Source: Enhydrobacter aerosaccus (GTDB taxonomy: Bacteria > Pseudomonadota > Alphaproteobacteria > Reyranellales > Reyranellaceae). Taken from it: a DNA stretch of 32,997 nucleotides. Positions 17,072 to 24,973 of the stretch are shown piece by piece (the stretch's first letter is position 1; each line of letters starts with the position of its first letter). The position numbers were made by a program, and so were the translations under genes. The stretch lies in assembly GCA_903839865.1 (NCBI GenBank), contig CAIMEE010000092.1:1-32997 (forward strand). The letters run 5' to 3'. The notes below the pieces were generated by a model. It was given only the letters and a program-made list of their open reading frames with translations. It was not told the DNA's origin and made no database searches.

Positions 17072-18253
17072 ATGCTCTTCTTCGCGACGGTCTTCGTCGT
17101 CGAGGGTATCGGACAGGGCAGGGTCGGCATCGTCTTCCAGCCGATCAGCTTCTACCTCAAGGAAACCGGCTGGACGCCGCTCGACGTCACGGCTTATCTC
17201 GCGCTGCTCAACTTCCCCTGGGTGATCAAACCCGTCTTCGGCCTCGTCTCCGACTTCGTGCCGCTGTTCGGCTACCGGCGCAAAAGCTATCTCGTCATTG
17301 CGAGCCTCGTCGCGGCGGTCTCCTTCGGCTGGATCAGCCGGCTGAGCGACCCGGCCGAGATCGCGCCGCTCTTCCTGCTCACCGCCTACGCGATGGCGAC
17401 CGCGAGCACGCTATGCGGTGCGCTGCTCGCGGAGAATGGGCAAAAGTACGGCCTCAGCAATGCCTTCGTGAGCCAGCAGTGGCTGTGGTTCTACATCGCT
17501 GTCATGGCGAGTTCCTTTGCCGGCGGCATACTGATCCAGCAGTTGGGTGCCCAAGACGCCTTTCAGGCTTCCGCGGCGATCGCCGCGATCGCGCCGGTGG
17601 CGATGCTGCTGGCCACGCTTTACCTGCTCGATGAAGAGAAGACGCCGATCAACCGGACGGAATTGCTGCGCACGCTGCGGAGTGCAATCGCGGCGCTGAC
17701 CTCGCGGAGGCTTTACCTGGCCGCGGCATTCCTGTTCCTGTACGCGTTCGCGCCCGGCTTCGGCACGCCGCTCTACTACCACATGACCGACGGGCTGAGA
17801 TTCTCGCAGTCCTACATCGGCATCCTGGGTTCGATCGCGTCGGCGGGATGGATCGCGGGGGCTCTGATCCATCGCTTCTTCCTGCAAGCCATGAGCACGC
17901 AGCGTCAGCTCTATCTCAGCATCGTTGTGGGCACGCTGTCGGCCGCGTCGTTCCTGCTGCTGAGCGGTGAGGTTTCGGCTGCGATCGTGAACTTCGCCAA
18001 CGGTATCGCGCTCATGATCGCGACCATCTCGATGCTCACGCTCGCCGCGGACTTCTGCCCGAGCCGTGCGGAGGGCTTTGCGTTTGCCGGGCTGATGTCG
18101 GTGATGAATTTGGCGGACGTCTTTTCCGCAAACGTCGGCGCCTTCCTCTACGACAAGGTTTTCGACAGCAACATGGCACCGCTTATCATCGTGTCCGCGG
18201 CCTCGACGGCGGTCTGCGTCGTCCTGATCCCGCCGCTCCGGCTGCCGCGCTGA
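17072..18253 (+). CDS. BT1-like MFS transporter
   Basis: A 393-residue polytopic membrane protein with about twelve hydrophobic helices. The stretch at about 53-74 (KPVFGLVSD, then PLFGYRRKSYL) is characteristic of the folate-biopterin transporter (BT1) branch of the MFS. The substrate need not be a pterin; bacterial relatives are mostly uncharacterised. The start is uncertain. ATG at 17072 begins in the first helix and is 26 nt after the TPR stop; a GTG at 16982 would add 30 residues overlapping the TPR gene. It is the last gene of the kinase operon. It converges on the dialkylglycine-decarboxylase-like gene, with 3 nt between stop codons. Confidence 0.8.
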   Translation: MLFFATVFVVEGIGQGRVGIVFQPISFYLKETGWTPLDVTAYLALLNFPWVIKPVFGLVSDFVPLFGYRRKSYLVIASLVAAVSFGWISRLSDPAEIAPLFLLTAYAMATASTLCGALLAENGQKYGLSNAFVSQQWLWFYIAVMASSFAGGILIQQLGAQDAFQASAAIAAIAPVAMLLATLYLLDEEKTPINRTELLRTLRSAIAALTSRRLYLAAAFLFLYAFAPGFGTPLYYHMTDGLRFSQSYIGILGSIASAGWIAGALIHRFFLQAMSTQRQLYLSIVVGTLSAASFLLLSGEVSAAIVNFANGIALMIATISMLTLAADFCPSRAEGFAFAGLMSVMNLADVFSANVGAFLYDKVFDSNMAPLIIVSAASTAVCVVLIPPLRLPR

Positions 18254-18256
18254 GGG

Positions 18257-19522
18257 TCAGGCGACGACCCGGGTGATCGCCTTGTCGAGCAGAGCGAGAC
18301 CCTCGTCGAGTTCCTCGTCCTTGACAATCAGCGGCGGGGCGATGCGCATCGTGCCGCCTGAGGTCCCGGAGCGCACGATGTTGGCGGCCAGGCCCACATC
18401 CAGCGACGCCTCGGTGACGGCGTTGGAGATGCTGGTCGCATCGCGCCCGCCGACGGCCGTGAACTCGAGCCCGCGCAGCAGTCCGCGGCCGCGCACATCG
18501 CCGATGCAGGCATGGCGCTGCTTCAGCCGCAGCAGGCCCTGGGCAAGCTTCTCGCCGGCCACGCGTGCGCGTTCAATCAGCTTGTCGCGCTTCACGATCT
18601 CGAGGACCTTGAGGCCCACCGCCGCCGGCAGCGGGTCGTTCACGTGCGTGGTGTAGAAGAAGAAATTCCTTTCGTCGGCAACCTTGGCCACGCGGTCGGT
18701 GGTCATCACTGCCGACAGCGCCATGCCCGCGCCCAGGGTCTTGGAGAGCGTCAGGATGTCCGGAACGACGGCGTCGCGCTGGAAGGCGAACATGGTGCCG
18801 GTGCGGCCGAGGCCCGTCTGGGCCTCGTCGAGGATCAGCAGCATGCCGCGCCGTTCGCAGTGCTCCTTCAGGGCCGCGAGATAGCCTTCGGGCAGGTCGA
18901 TCACGCCGCCGCTCGACAGGATCGGCTCGCCGATGAAAGCCGCGAGATTGCCGGTGCACTGGCCGTCGATCTGCTCGAAGGCGTCGTCGAGTTCCTGCTT
19001 CCAGCTCACGCCGGCGAAGCGTGGCTTGTAGGCGTTGGGCGCGGGGATGGCGTAGTAGCCCGGCGCCATCGGGCCGACGCCCTGGCGGCCGACCTTGAAC
19101 GTCGCCGCGGCCGAACCCGCCGTCACGCCGTGATAGGACTTGGTGAAGGTCACGATCTCCCATTTGCCCGTGACGGTCTTGGCGAGCTTGATCGCGGCCT
19201 CGTTGGCCTCTCCGCCGGTCGACAGGAACATGGTCCTGGAAAGTTCGGGCTGTTCGGCCGAGAGCTGTTCGGCCAGCGCCACCACCGGCTCGGAGATCAT
19301 CGCCGAGAACAGATGATCGAGCGTGCCCGAGGCCTGTTTGACCGTGGCGTGGATTTCAGGATGCGAATGGCCAAGGATCGAGCTCATCTGGCCCGAGGTG
19401 AAGTCGAGCATCTTGTTGCCGCCGGAATCGTAGAGCCAGCAGCCCTCGGCCCGGACCGGCACGAAGCGCGCGAAGTCGCAGCCGTAGTGGAGAAGATGGC
19501 GGTTGGCACGCTCGTGGATCAC
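18257..19522 (-). CDS. 2,2-Dialkylglycine decarboxylase-like PLP enzyme (class III aminotransferase)
   Basis: A 421-residue class III (subgroup II) aminotransferase-fold enzyme that closely follows dialkylglycine decarboxylase from memory of that protein: DFTSGQMSSILGH, LDHLFSAMIS, FIGEPILSSGG, LDEAQTGLGRTGTMFA, TLSKTLGAG, TTHVNDPLPAAVGL and MRIAPPL. Lys261 should form the PLP aldimine, Asp232 contacts the ring nitrogen, Gln45 matches DGD Gln52 and Arg393 matches the substrate carboxylate Arg406. Tyr130 replaces DGD Trp138 (SYHGVT against SWHGMT), which may change the reaction. GTG at 19522 is supported by AGAGGTG upstream and by N-terminal alignment. It is divergent from the 144-residue gene at 19616. 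An omega-aminotransferase is the alternative. Confidence 0.85.
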   Translation of the reverse strand: MIHERANRHLLHYGCDFARFVPVRAEGCWLYDSGGNKMLDFTSGQMSSILGHSHPEIHATVKQASGTLDHLFSAMISEPVVALAEQLSAEQPELSRTMFLSTGGEANEAAIKLAKTVTGKWEIVTFTKSYHGVTAGSAAATFKVGRQGVGPMAPGYYAIPAPNAYKPRFAGVSWKQELDDAFEQIDGQCTGNLAAFIGEPILSSGGVIDLPEGYLAALKEHCERRGMLLILDEAQTGLGRTGTMFAFQRDAVVPDILTLSKTLGAGMALSAVMTTDRVAKVADERNFFFYTTHVNDPLPAAVGLKVLEIVKRDKLIERARVAGEKLAQGLLRLKQRHACIGDVRGRGLLRGLEFTAVGGRDATSISNAVTEASLDVGLAANIVRSGTSGGTMRIAPPLIVKDEELDEGLALLDKAITRVVA

Positions 19523-19615
19523 GGGACACCTCTGCACAAAGTCAGCGCCACCTTTGCACAAGGACGCGCGCCAGCCCACAATCAACCGGGCTAAGCTGCC
19601 GTCAAAGAGGGTTTT

Positions 19616-20050
19616 GTGATTACCGATACCGAACTGCGAGACCTGCGTGCTGTCGCGGGGACGATGATTCCCGCAAATGCCGGGCGTAAATTGCCCGGCG
19701 CCGACGATCCCGCCATCCAGGCCGACATCGTCCGGACCGTGGGGCGCGACCTTCCGCGGGTAAAGGAAGCGATCGCCGCGATTGCCACGAAGGCGGGCGG
19801 TGGTTTCGCCGCTCTGGACGTTGATCGGCGGGAGGCGCTGATCAACGACTACTACGCTGGCAAGAGCGCGCCGGCCGTCACCCTGGGGCGCGTGATCCTG
19901 GGCGCCTATTACCGCGATGACCGCGTGCTGACCTCTCTGGGCGTGGAACCGCGGGCACCGTTCCCCAAGGGTTTCACCGTGGAGCAGGGCGACTGGTCGC
20001 TGCTCGACGCCGTTCGCAACCGTCCGCAGTTGTGGCGCGATGACCGCTAA
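19616..20050 (+). CDS. Small partner protein of the GMC oxidoreductase (putative)
   Basis: A 144-residue protein without signal peptide or membrane helix. It is largely helical, with the features TELRDLRAVAGTMIP at the start and a C-terminal segment of GDWSLLDAVRNRPQLW type. Its gene overlaps that of the GMC oxidoreductase by 11 nt and has a good AAGAGG ribosome site before its GTG start. Small subunits paired with GMC dehydrogenases are known (gluconate 2-dehydrogenase subunit 3, sorbitol dehydrogenase small subunit); those usually carry a Tat signal, which is absent here. Assignment as a subunit or chaperone is inferred from the overlap and opening motif. Confidence 0.65.
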   Translation: MITDTELRDLRAVAGTMIPANAGRKLPGADDPAIQADIVRTVGRDLPRVKEAIAAIATKAGGGFAALDVDRREALINDYYAGKSAPAVTLGRVILGAYYRDDRVLTSLGVEPRAPFPKGFTVEQGDWSLLDAVRNRPQLWRDDR

Positions 20051-21644
20051 GGAAAAGGTCGATGTCCTGATCATCGGCGCCGGGGCCTCGGGCGCGGCCG
20101 TGGCGTGGAGCCTCGCTGAAACCAAGATGCGCATCCTTTGCCTGGAGCAGGGCGACTGGATCAAGTCCACCGAGTTTCCGACCAACGGCCGCGACTGGGA
20201 AGCGCGGCGCTATACCGACTTCGCGATCAGCCCCAATCATCGCGGGCGCGACACCGACTATCCGGTCAACGATCATGATTCGATCATGAAGGTCGCGAAC
20301 TTCAACGGCGTGGGCGGCGGCACGGTGATCTACACCGCCCACTGGCCGCGCATGCATCCGTCGGACTTCAAGGTGAAGTCGCTCGACGGCGTGGCCGACG
20401 ACTGGCCGGTCGACTACTGGGCGCTCGAGAAGTTCTTCGAGGAGAACGACCGCATGATGGGCGTCTCCGGCCTGGCCGGAGACCCGGGCGTGCCGCCGCG
20501 CCATCCGCCGATGCCGCCGATCCCGATGGGCAAGACCGGCACGAAATACGCGCAGGCGATGAACAAGCTCGGCTGGCACTGGTGGCCGTCCGATACGACC
20601 ATCGCCACGACCGAGTACGAGGGCCGCGCGGCCTGCATCAATCTCGGCCACTGCACGCCGGGCTGTGCGCAAGGCGCCAAGGCGAGCACGGATCTCACCT
20701 ATTGGCCGCTCGCCATCCGTGCCGGCGTCGAACTGCGCACGCGCTGCCGTGTGCGCGAGATCACGACCGGCCCCGACAGCATGGCGACCGGCGTCATTTA
20801 CTACGATGCGGAGGGCGTCGAGCACTTCCAGCCCGCCGAAGTCGTGATCGTCGCCTGCAACGGGGTCGGCACGCCGCGCTTGTTGCTGAATTCGGCGTCG
20901 GGCAAATTCCCCAACGGCCTCGCCAATTCTTCGGACCAGGTCGGGCGCAACCTGATGATGCATCCCTGGCCGATCGTCTCGGGCTATGTCGAGGAAATGG
21001 TGGACGGCGGGCGCGGTCCCATCACCTGCATGTGGAGCAAGGAATTCTACGAAACCGATCCGAAGCGCGATTTCGTGCGCGGCTATACGCTTCAGCTCGG
21101 CCGCGGCACTGGTCCGGCGACCCAGGCGATCGTGGGCGCCGCGGCGGGACACCTGCCGTGGGGCCGTGACCATCATCGCGCCTATCTCGAGCTGCTGGAT
21201 CACCGCGTCGGCATCGGCGTGGCCTGCGACGACCTGCCGGAGGCGCATAACCGGGTAACGATCGATCCCGCGCTGAAGGACAGCAGCGGCATTCCCGCGC
21301 CGCGGGTCGACTATACGATCGGCGAGAACACCCGGCGCATGATGGAACACGGCATCGCGCGCGCCGAGGAGATCCTGGCCGCGGCCGGCGCCAGGCGAAT
21401 CCATACCTCGCGCACCGAGCTCAACTATCCCGGCCATTTGCTCGGCACCGCGCGCATGGGCAAGGATCCGGAACGCTCGGTCGTGAACGAATGGGGCCGC
21501 AGCCACGACGTGAAGAACCTGTTCATCGTCGATGGCAGCGTGTTTGTCACCGGCGGCGGCGTGAACCCGACGTCCACCATCCAGGCCCTGGCGCTCTACA
21601 TCGCCGACCAGATGAAGCAGCGGCTGGCCAATCTCTTCGACTAG
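20040..21644 (+). CDS. GMC family FAD-dependent oxidoreductase
   Basis: A 534-residue glucose-methanol-choline oxidoreductase that oxidises an alcohol or sugar hydroxyl with FAD. The dinucleotide-binding GAGASGAAVA is at 13-22, followed by Glu at the end of strand 2 (LCLEQG). NGVGGGTVIYTAHWPR is the GMC signature 1 region, and NLGHCTPGCAQGAKAS is typical of the dehydrogenase branch. Catalytic His466 (NYPGHLLGTARMG) and Asn509 (GGGVNPTSTIQALALYIAD) are present. There is no signal peptide. No cytochrome c subunit follows, so the electron acceptor is unclear. The gene is coupled to the 144-residue partner. Its stop codon overlaps that of the convergent monooxygenase (CTAG at 21641-21644). Confidence 0.9.
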   Translation: MTAKEKVDVLIIGAGASGAAVAWSLAETKMRILCLEQGDWIKSTEFPTNGRDWEARRYTDFAISPNHRGRDTDYPVNDHDSIMKVANFNGVGGGTVIYTAHWPRMHPSDFKVKSLDGVADDWPVDYWALEKFFEENDRMMGVSGLAGDPGVPPRHPPMPPIPMGKTGTKYAQAMNKLGWHWWPSDTTIATTEYEGRAACINLGHCTPGCAQGAKASTDLTYWPLAIRAGVELRTRCRVREITTGPDSMATGVIYYDAEGVEHFQPAEVVIVACNGVGTPRLLLNSASGKFPNGLANSSDQVGRNLMMHPWPIVSGYVEEMVDGGRGPITCMWSKEFYETDPKRDFVRGYTLQLGRGTGPATQAIVGAAAGHLPWGRDHHRAYLELLDHRVGIGVACDDLPEAHNRVTIDPALKDSSGIPAPRVDYTIGENTRRMMEHGIARAEEILAAAGARRIHTSRTELNYPGHLLGTARMGKDPERSVVNEWGRSHDVKNLFIVDGSVFVTGGGVNPTSTIQALALYIADQMKQRLANLFD

Positions 21645-22954
21645 GCGGCGGGGCGGATCAGGCCGAAATGGTCGCGCAGCGTCTCGCCCTCGTAGGCGGT
21701 GCGGAAAAGTCCGCGCTTCTGCAGCAGCGGGATGACCTCGGCCACGAACACGTCGAGCATCGCGGGCAGCACGGGTGGCATGAGGTTGAAGCCGTCGGCG
21801 GCGCCGTCGTTGAACCAGTCCTCGATCAGGTCGGCGATCTGCTCCGGCGTGCCGGCGGTGGTGAAATGTCCCCGGGCGCCGGCGAGGTAGGCGAGCAATT
21901 GGCGCAGAGTCGTCTTCTCGCGGCGCACGAGACCGACGATCACTTCGGTCCGGCTGCGCGCCGCCTCGACCGTGCCGGGATCGGGAAAGTCGTCGGCGGT
22001 CAGCGTCCTGTCGAGCGGTAGGTGCGAGAAGTCGTGTCCGCCGAATCGTCCCGACAGCCGCTTGCGCCCGACCTCCGGGTCGGTGAGGTCGTTCAGCTCG
22101 CGCGCGATGCGTTTGGCCTCGGCTTCCGTCGACGCGATGACGGGGCTGAGGCCCGGCAGGATCAACGCCTGGTCCGCGGCGCGGCCTTCGGCCTTCACCA
22201 GTGACTTCAGGTCGGCGTAGAACGCCTGTGCCGTCGCCTTCTCCATCTGCGCGGTGAAGACGGCCTCGGCATGGCGGGCGGCGAAGCGGCGGCCGGTATC
22301 GGAGGAGCCCGCCTGCACGAACACCGGCCGGCCCTGCGGCGAGCGCGGCACGTTCAGCGGGCCCGCCACGCGGTAGTGCGTGCCGTCATGGTCGATGGCG
22401 CGGATCTTCTCGGCGTGTGCGTACTGACCGCTCGCGCGATCGTCGACAACGGCGTCGTCGGCCCAGCTGTCCCACAGCGCCGTGACGACCTTCACGAATT
22501 CCTCTGCCCGCTCGTAGCGGTCGGCGTGGCTGATCTGGCTGGTGCCGCTGTAGTTGCGCGCCGCGCCCACTGCCCACGAGGTGACGATGTTCCAGCCGAT
22601 GCGGCCGGCGCTCATGTGGTCGAGCGATGCGAACTGCCGCGCGAGGTTGTACGGCTCGGTGTAGGTGGTGGAGGCGGTGGCGATCAGCCCGATGCGGCTT
22701 GTCGAGACGGCGAGCGCGCCCAGCGTCGTGATCGGCTCCAGCCAGCTGCGGCCGGCATGCGCCACATCCTCGCCCAGGGTGAGCTGGTCGGCGAGGAAGA
22801 TCGAATCGAACAGGCCGGCCTCGGCCTTGCGAGCGAGGTCCTGGTAGTAGCGGATGTCGGTCAGCGCGAGTGGCGAGGCGGCCGGGTGCCGCCATGATGC
22901 CTCGTGATGCCCCCGGCTCTGGATGAAGAGGTTGAGGTGCAGCCGGCGCGTCAT
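21641..22954 (-). CDS. FMN-dependent monooxygenase, NtaA/SnaA/DszA family
   Basis: A 437-residue bacterial luciferase-like TIM-barrel flavin monooxygenase. Characteristic blocks are the start LHLNLFIQSRGHHEASWRHP, AEAGLFDSIFLAD, LEPITTLGALAVSTSRIGLIATASTTYTEPYNLARQFASLDHMSAGRIGWNIVTS and FVQAGSSDTGRRFAARHAEAVFTA. Family members use reduced FMN, supplied by a separate reductase, to oxidise nitrilotriacetate, pristinamycin IIB, dibenzothiophene sulfone and similar compounds. No flavin reductase gene is nearby. It starts 9 nt after the stop of the IlvD/Edd dehydratase gene on the same strand, so the two form an operon. The substrate cannot be told from sequence. Confidence 0.9.
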   Translation of the reverse strand: MTRRLHLNLFIQSRGHHEASWRHPAASPLALTDIRYYQDLARKAEAGLFDSIFLADQLTLGEDVAHAGRSWLEPITTLGALAVSTSRIGLIATASTTYTEPYNLARQFASLDHMSAGRIGWNIVTSWAVGAARNYSGTSQISHADRYERAEEFVKVVTALWDSWADDAVVDDRASGQYAHAEKIRAIDHDGTHYRVAGPLNVPRSPQGRPVFVQAGSSDTGRRFAARHAEAVFTAQMEKATAQAFYADLKSLVKAEGRAADQALILPGLSPVIASTEAEAKRIARELNDLTDPEVGRKRLSGRFGGHDFSHLPLDRTLTADDFPDPGTVEAARSRTEVIVGLVRREKTTLRQLLAYLAGARGHFTTAGTPEQIADLIEDWFNDGAADGFNLMPPVLPAMLDVFVAEVIPLLQKRGLFRTAYEGETLRDHFGLIRPAA

Positions 22955-22963
22955 GGTCGTGCC

Positions 22964-24829
22964 CTAGAAGGCTTTCTTGCTGCCGGCCCGGTGCTTGTTG
23001 CTGGGCGTGAAGCCCGAGCGCTTGGCCTCGCGTGGATCGCGCACCCAGACCTCGCGGTTGGGATGCAGTCCGCCGCCGCGGGTCGCCGGCACCGCGCTGA
23101 AGCGCGCACGATGCAGCAGGCGGGTATCGGCGATGCCGCAGTTGGGATGGATGCCGCCGTTGGCCGCGACTTCCTTGTCCCACGCCGCCTTTCGGCTTGC
23201 GTTGACGGCGGGATTCAGCAGCTGCGTGCAGTTGAGCTCGTTCTTGTTGAGGTCGGCCACGATCTCGTCGCCATTCTCGATCAGCGCGATGGGACCGCCA
23301 AGTGCCGCTTCCGGACCGACATGGCCGATCACCAGGCCAACCGAGCCGCCGGAGAAACGCGCGTCGGTCATCAGGGCGATGACGATGTTGCGCTCGCGGC
23401 AAAGCGTCGTGATGCGCGACGTCGGGTCCAGCATCTCGGGCATGCCCGGCGCACCGGTCGGGCCCTCGTAGCGCACGATCACGATGTCGTTGTTCTGGAA
23501 TTGCCCGGGCGTCTTCTCGAGCGCGTCGAGCAGATGCTGCTCGCCCTCGAACACGCACGCCCTGCCGCGGAAGATGTTGTTCTCGAGGCCGCCCTCGACG
23601 CCAGCGAGCTTCAGGATCGCGGAGAAGTCCGGCGAGAGATTGCCGCCCAGCATGCGCAGGCCGCCCGTCGGCTTGTAGGGCTTCTCGACGGGATAGACGA
23701 CCTTGCCGTCGGCCTTCTTGCTGCCAAGGCGTGCCACTTGGGCCGCGAGCGTCTCGCCGGTGCAGGTCATCACGTCGCCGTTCAGCAGGCCCGCGTCGAG
23801 CAGCTCGCGCACGATCACCTGGACGCCGCCGATGTTGTCGATGTCGACCATGGAGTATTTGCCGTAGGGGCGGGCATCGGTCAGCACCGGCACGACATGC
23901 TGGGAGAGGTGGTTGAATTCCTCCGGCGTCATGACGTCCTTCCAGAAGTCGGCGAAGCCCGCGGCACGCGCGATCTCCGGCGTATGCAGCACCACGTTGG
24001 TCGAGCCGCCGATTGCCATGGCGACGATCACGGCGTTGCGGATCGAATCGCGCACGACGATGTCGCGCGGCTTCAGGTCCTTGGCGATCATGTTCGCGAG
24101 ATGGCCGACCAATTCGGCGGCGAATTCGTTGGTGCGGCGCGGATCGTCCGACGGCGGCGCCACCATGTGCAGCGGCTGCATGCCGACCACGCCGATGAAG
24201 GTCTGCATGGTGTTGTAGGTGAACATGCCGCCGCAGCTGCCGATGCCGGGGCAGGCGTGGGAGGCGATGAGGTGGCGGAACGCCTCGTCGGGATTACCCG
24301 CGACCTGGTAGGCGCTCACGATATCGAGTGCCTCGCCGCTCTTCGGGTCATGGCCGGGATGGATCGGGCCGTCGGACATGATGATTGACGGCAGATTGTG
24401 CTCGAGCAGGGCCGCCAGCGTGCCGACCGGCGGCTTGTCGCAGGCCACGACCGCGATCGTGCCGGCGAGGCCCGTGGCGCTGAGATGCTCGCAGAGCGAA
24501 TCGTTGGTGACCTCGCGGCCGATCAGTGAGTAGCGCATCTCGCGCGTGCCGTTGCGGATGCCGTCGGAGGTGGCGATCGTGTACTCGGGCTGCACCAGGC
24601 GCAGCTTCATCTGGCCCGGCCCGTCGCCGACCTTGCTCTTCAGCTGGGCATGGATGGCGTCCACTTTCGACATGACGCCCAGGTAGCACTGGCTGTCGCC
24701 CTTGGTGCCGATGACGCCCACCGACGGCTCATGGATGAGGTCGGGGTTGGTGCCGAGCGCACGCGCCACGCCGATGGTTTGGGCCGAACGGCCAGGATGC
24801 CGGTCGATCAGAACAGAACGCGATTTCAT
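22964..24829 (-). CDS. IlvD/Edd family dehydratase (dihydroxy-acid or sugar-acid dehydratase)
   Basis: A 621-residue Fe-S dehydratase. Three cysteines sit where cluster ligands lie in this family: Cys48 (DSQCYLG), Cys130 (ACDKPP) and Cys199 (GSCGGMFTYNTM). Asp89 and Asp131 are candidate metal ligands, and Lys132 corresponds to the carbamylated lysine of 2Fe-2S members. The C-terminal DARFSGGSVGLVIGH carries the catalytic serine region. The ACDKPPVGTL and SQCYLG blocks differ from canonical IlvD (CDKTTP, CNMHL), so a sugar acid or other dihydroxy acid is as likely as the branched-chain pathway substrate. The ATG at 24829 has GAGGGG upstream; 22 upstream in-frame residues are rejected. It is cotranscribed with the NtaA-type monooxygenase. 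Confidence 0.85.
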   Translation of the reverse strand: MKSRSVLIDRHPGRSAQTIGVARALGTNPDLIHEPSVGVIGTKGDSQCYLGVMSKVDAIHAQLKSKVGDGPGQMKLRLVQPEYTIATSDGIRNGTREMRYSLIGREVTNDSLCEHLSATGLAGTIAVVACDKPPVGTLAALLEHNLPSIIMSDGPIHPGHDPKSGEALDIVSAYQVAGNPDEAFRHLIASHACPGIGSCGGMFTYNTMQTFIGVVGMQPLHMVAPPSDDPRRTNEFAAELVGHLANMIAKDLKPRDIVVRDSIRNAVIVAMAIGGSTNVVLHTPEIARAAGFADFWKDVMTPEEFNHLSQHVVPVLTDARPYGKYSMVDIDNIGGVQVIVRELLDAGLLNGDVMTCTGETLAAQVARLGSKKADGKVVYPVEKPYKPTGGLRMLGGNLSPDFSAILKLAGVEGGLENNIFRGRACVFEGEQHLLDALEKTPGQFQNNDIVIVRYEGPTGAPGMPEMLDPTSRITTLCRERNIVIALMTDARFSGGSVGLVIGHVGPEAALGGPIALIENGDEIVADLNKNELNCTQLLNPAVNASRKAAWDKEVAANGGIHPNCGIADTRLLHRARFSAVPATRGGGLHPNREVWVRDPREAKRSGFTPSNKHRAGSKKAF

Positions 24830-24893
24830 CAGGCCGCCCCTCGGAATAGACAAGGTAAGTGTAACTGTCGGTAAAACGCAGACTAGCGCGTAC

Positions 24894-24899
24894 ATTATA
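24894..24899 (-). promoter_or_regulatory. Possible -10 hexamer upstream of the IlvD/Edd gene
   Basis: Read on the minus strand the hexamer is TATAAT, a perfect consensus in GC-rich DNA, about 65 nt upstream of the ATG at 24829. No good -35 lies 16-18 bp further upstream. Repeated GTAA words (about 24855-24874) between it and the gene could be a regulator site. Confidence 0.3.
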
Positions 24900-24973
24900 G
24901 GCGGGCGGCCGTCGATTCGAGATGGCTTTCGCAGGTCGAGGCCTCAAAATGGCCGCAGGAACAGGGTGAGAAA

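Noticed and set aside
18257-20185. A longer frame of the dialkylglycine-decarboxylase-like gene reaching 20185
   Set aside because: It would run antisense through the 144-residue gene and into the GMC gene; the family N-terminus aligns at the GTG at 19522, which has a ribosome site.
19974-21506. A 510-codon minus-strand frame opposite the GMC gene
   Set aside because: The GMC signatures on the plus strand are decisive; the antisense product has shadow-like composition.
22904-24388. A 494-codon plus-strand frame opposite the IlvD/Edd gene
   Set aside because: Antisense shadow; the minus strand has the three cluster cysteines and family blocks.
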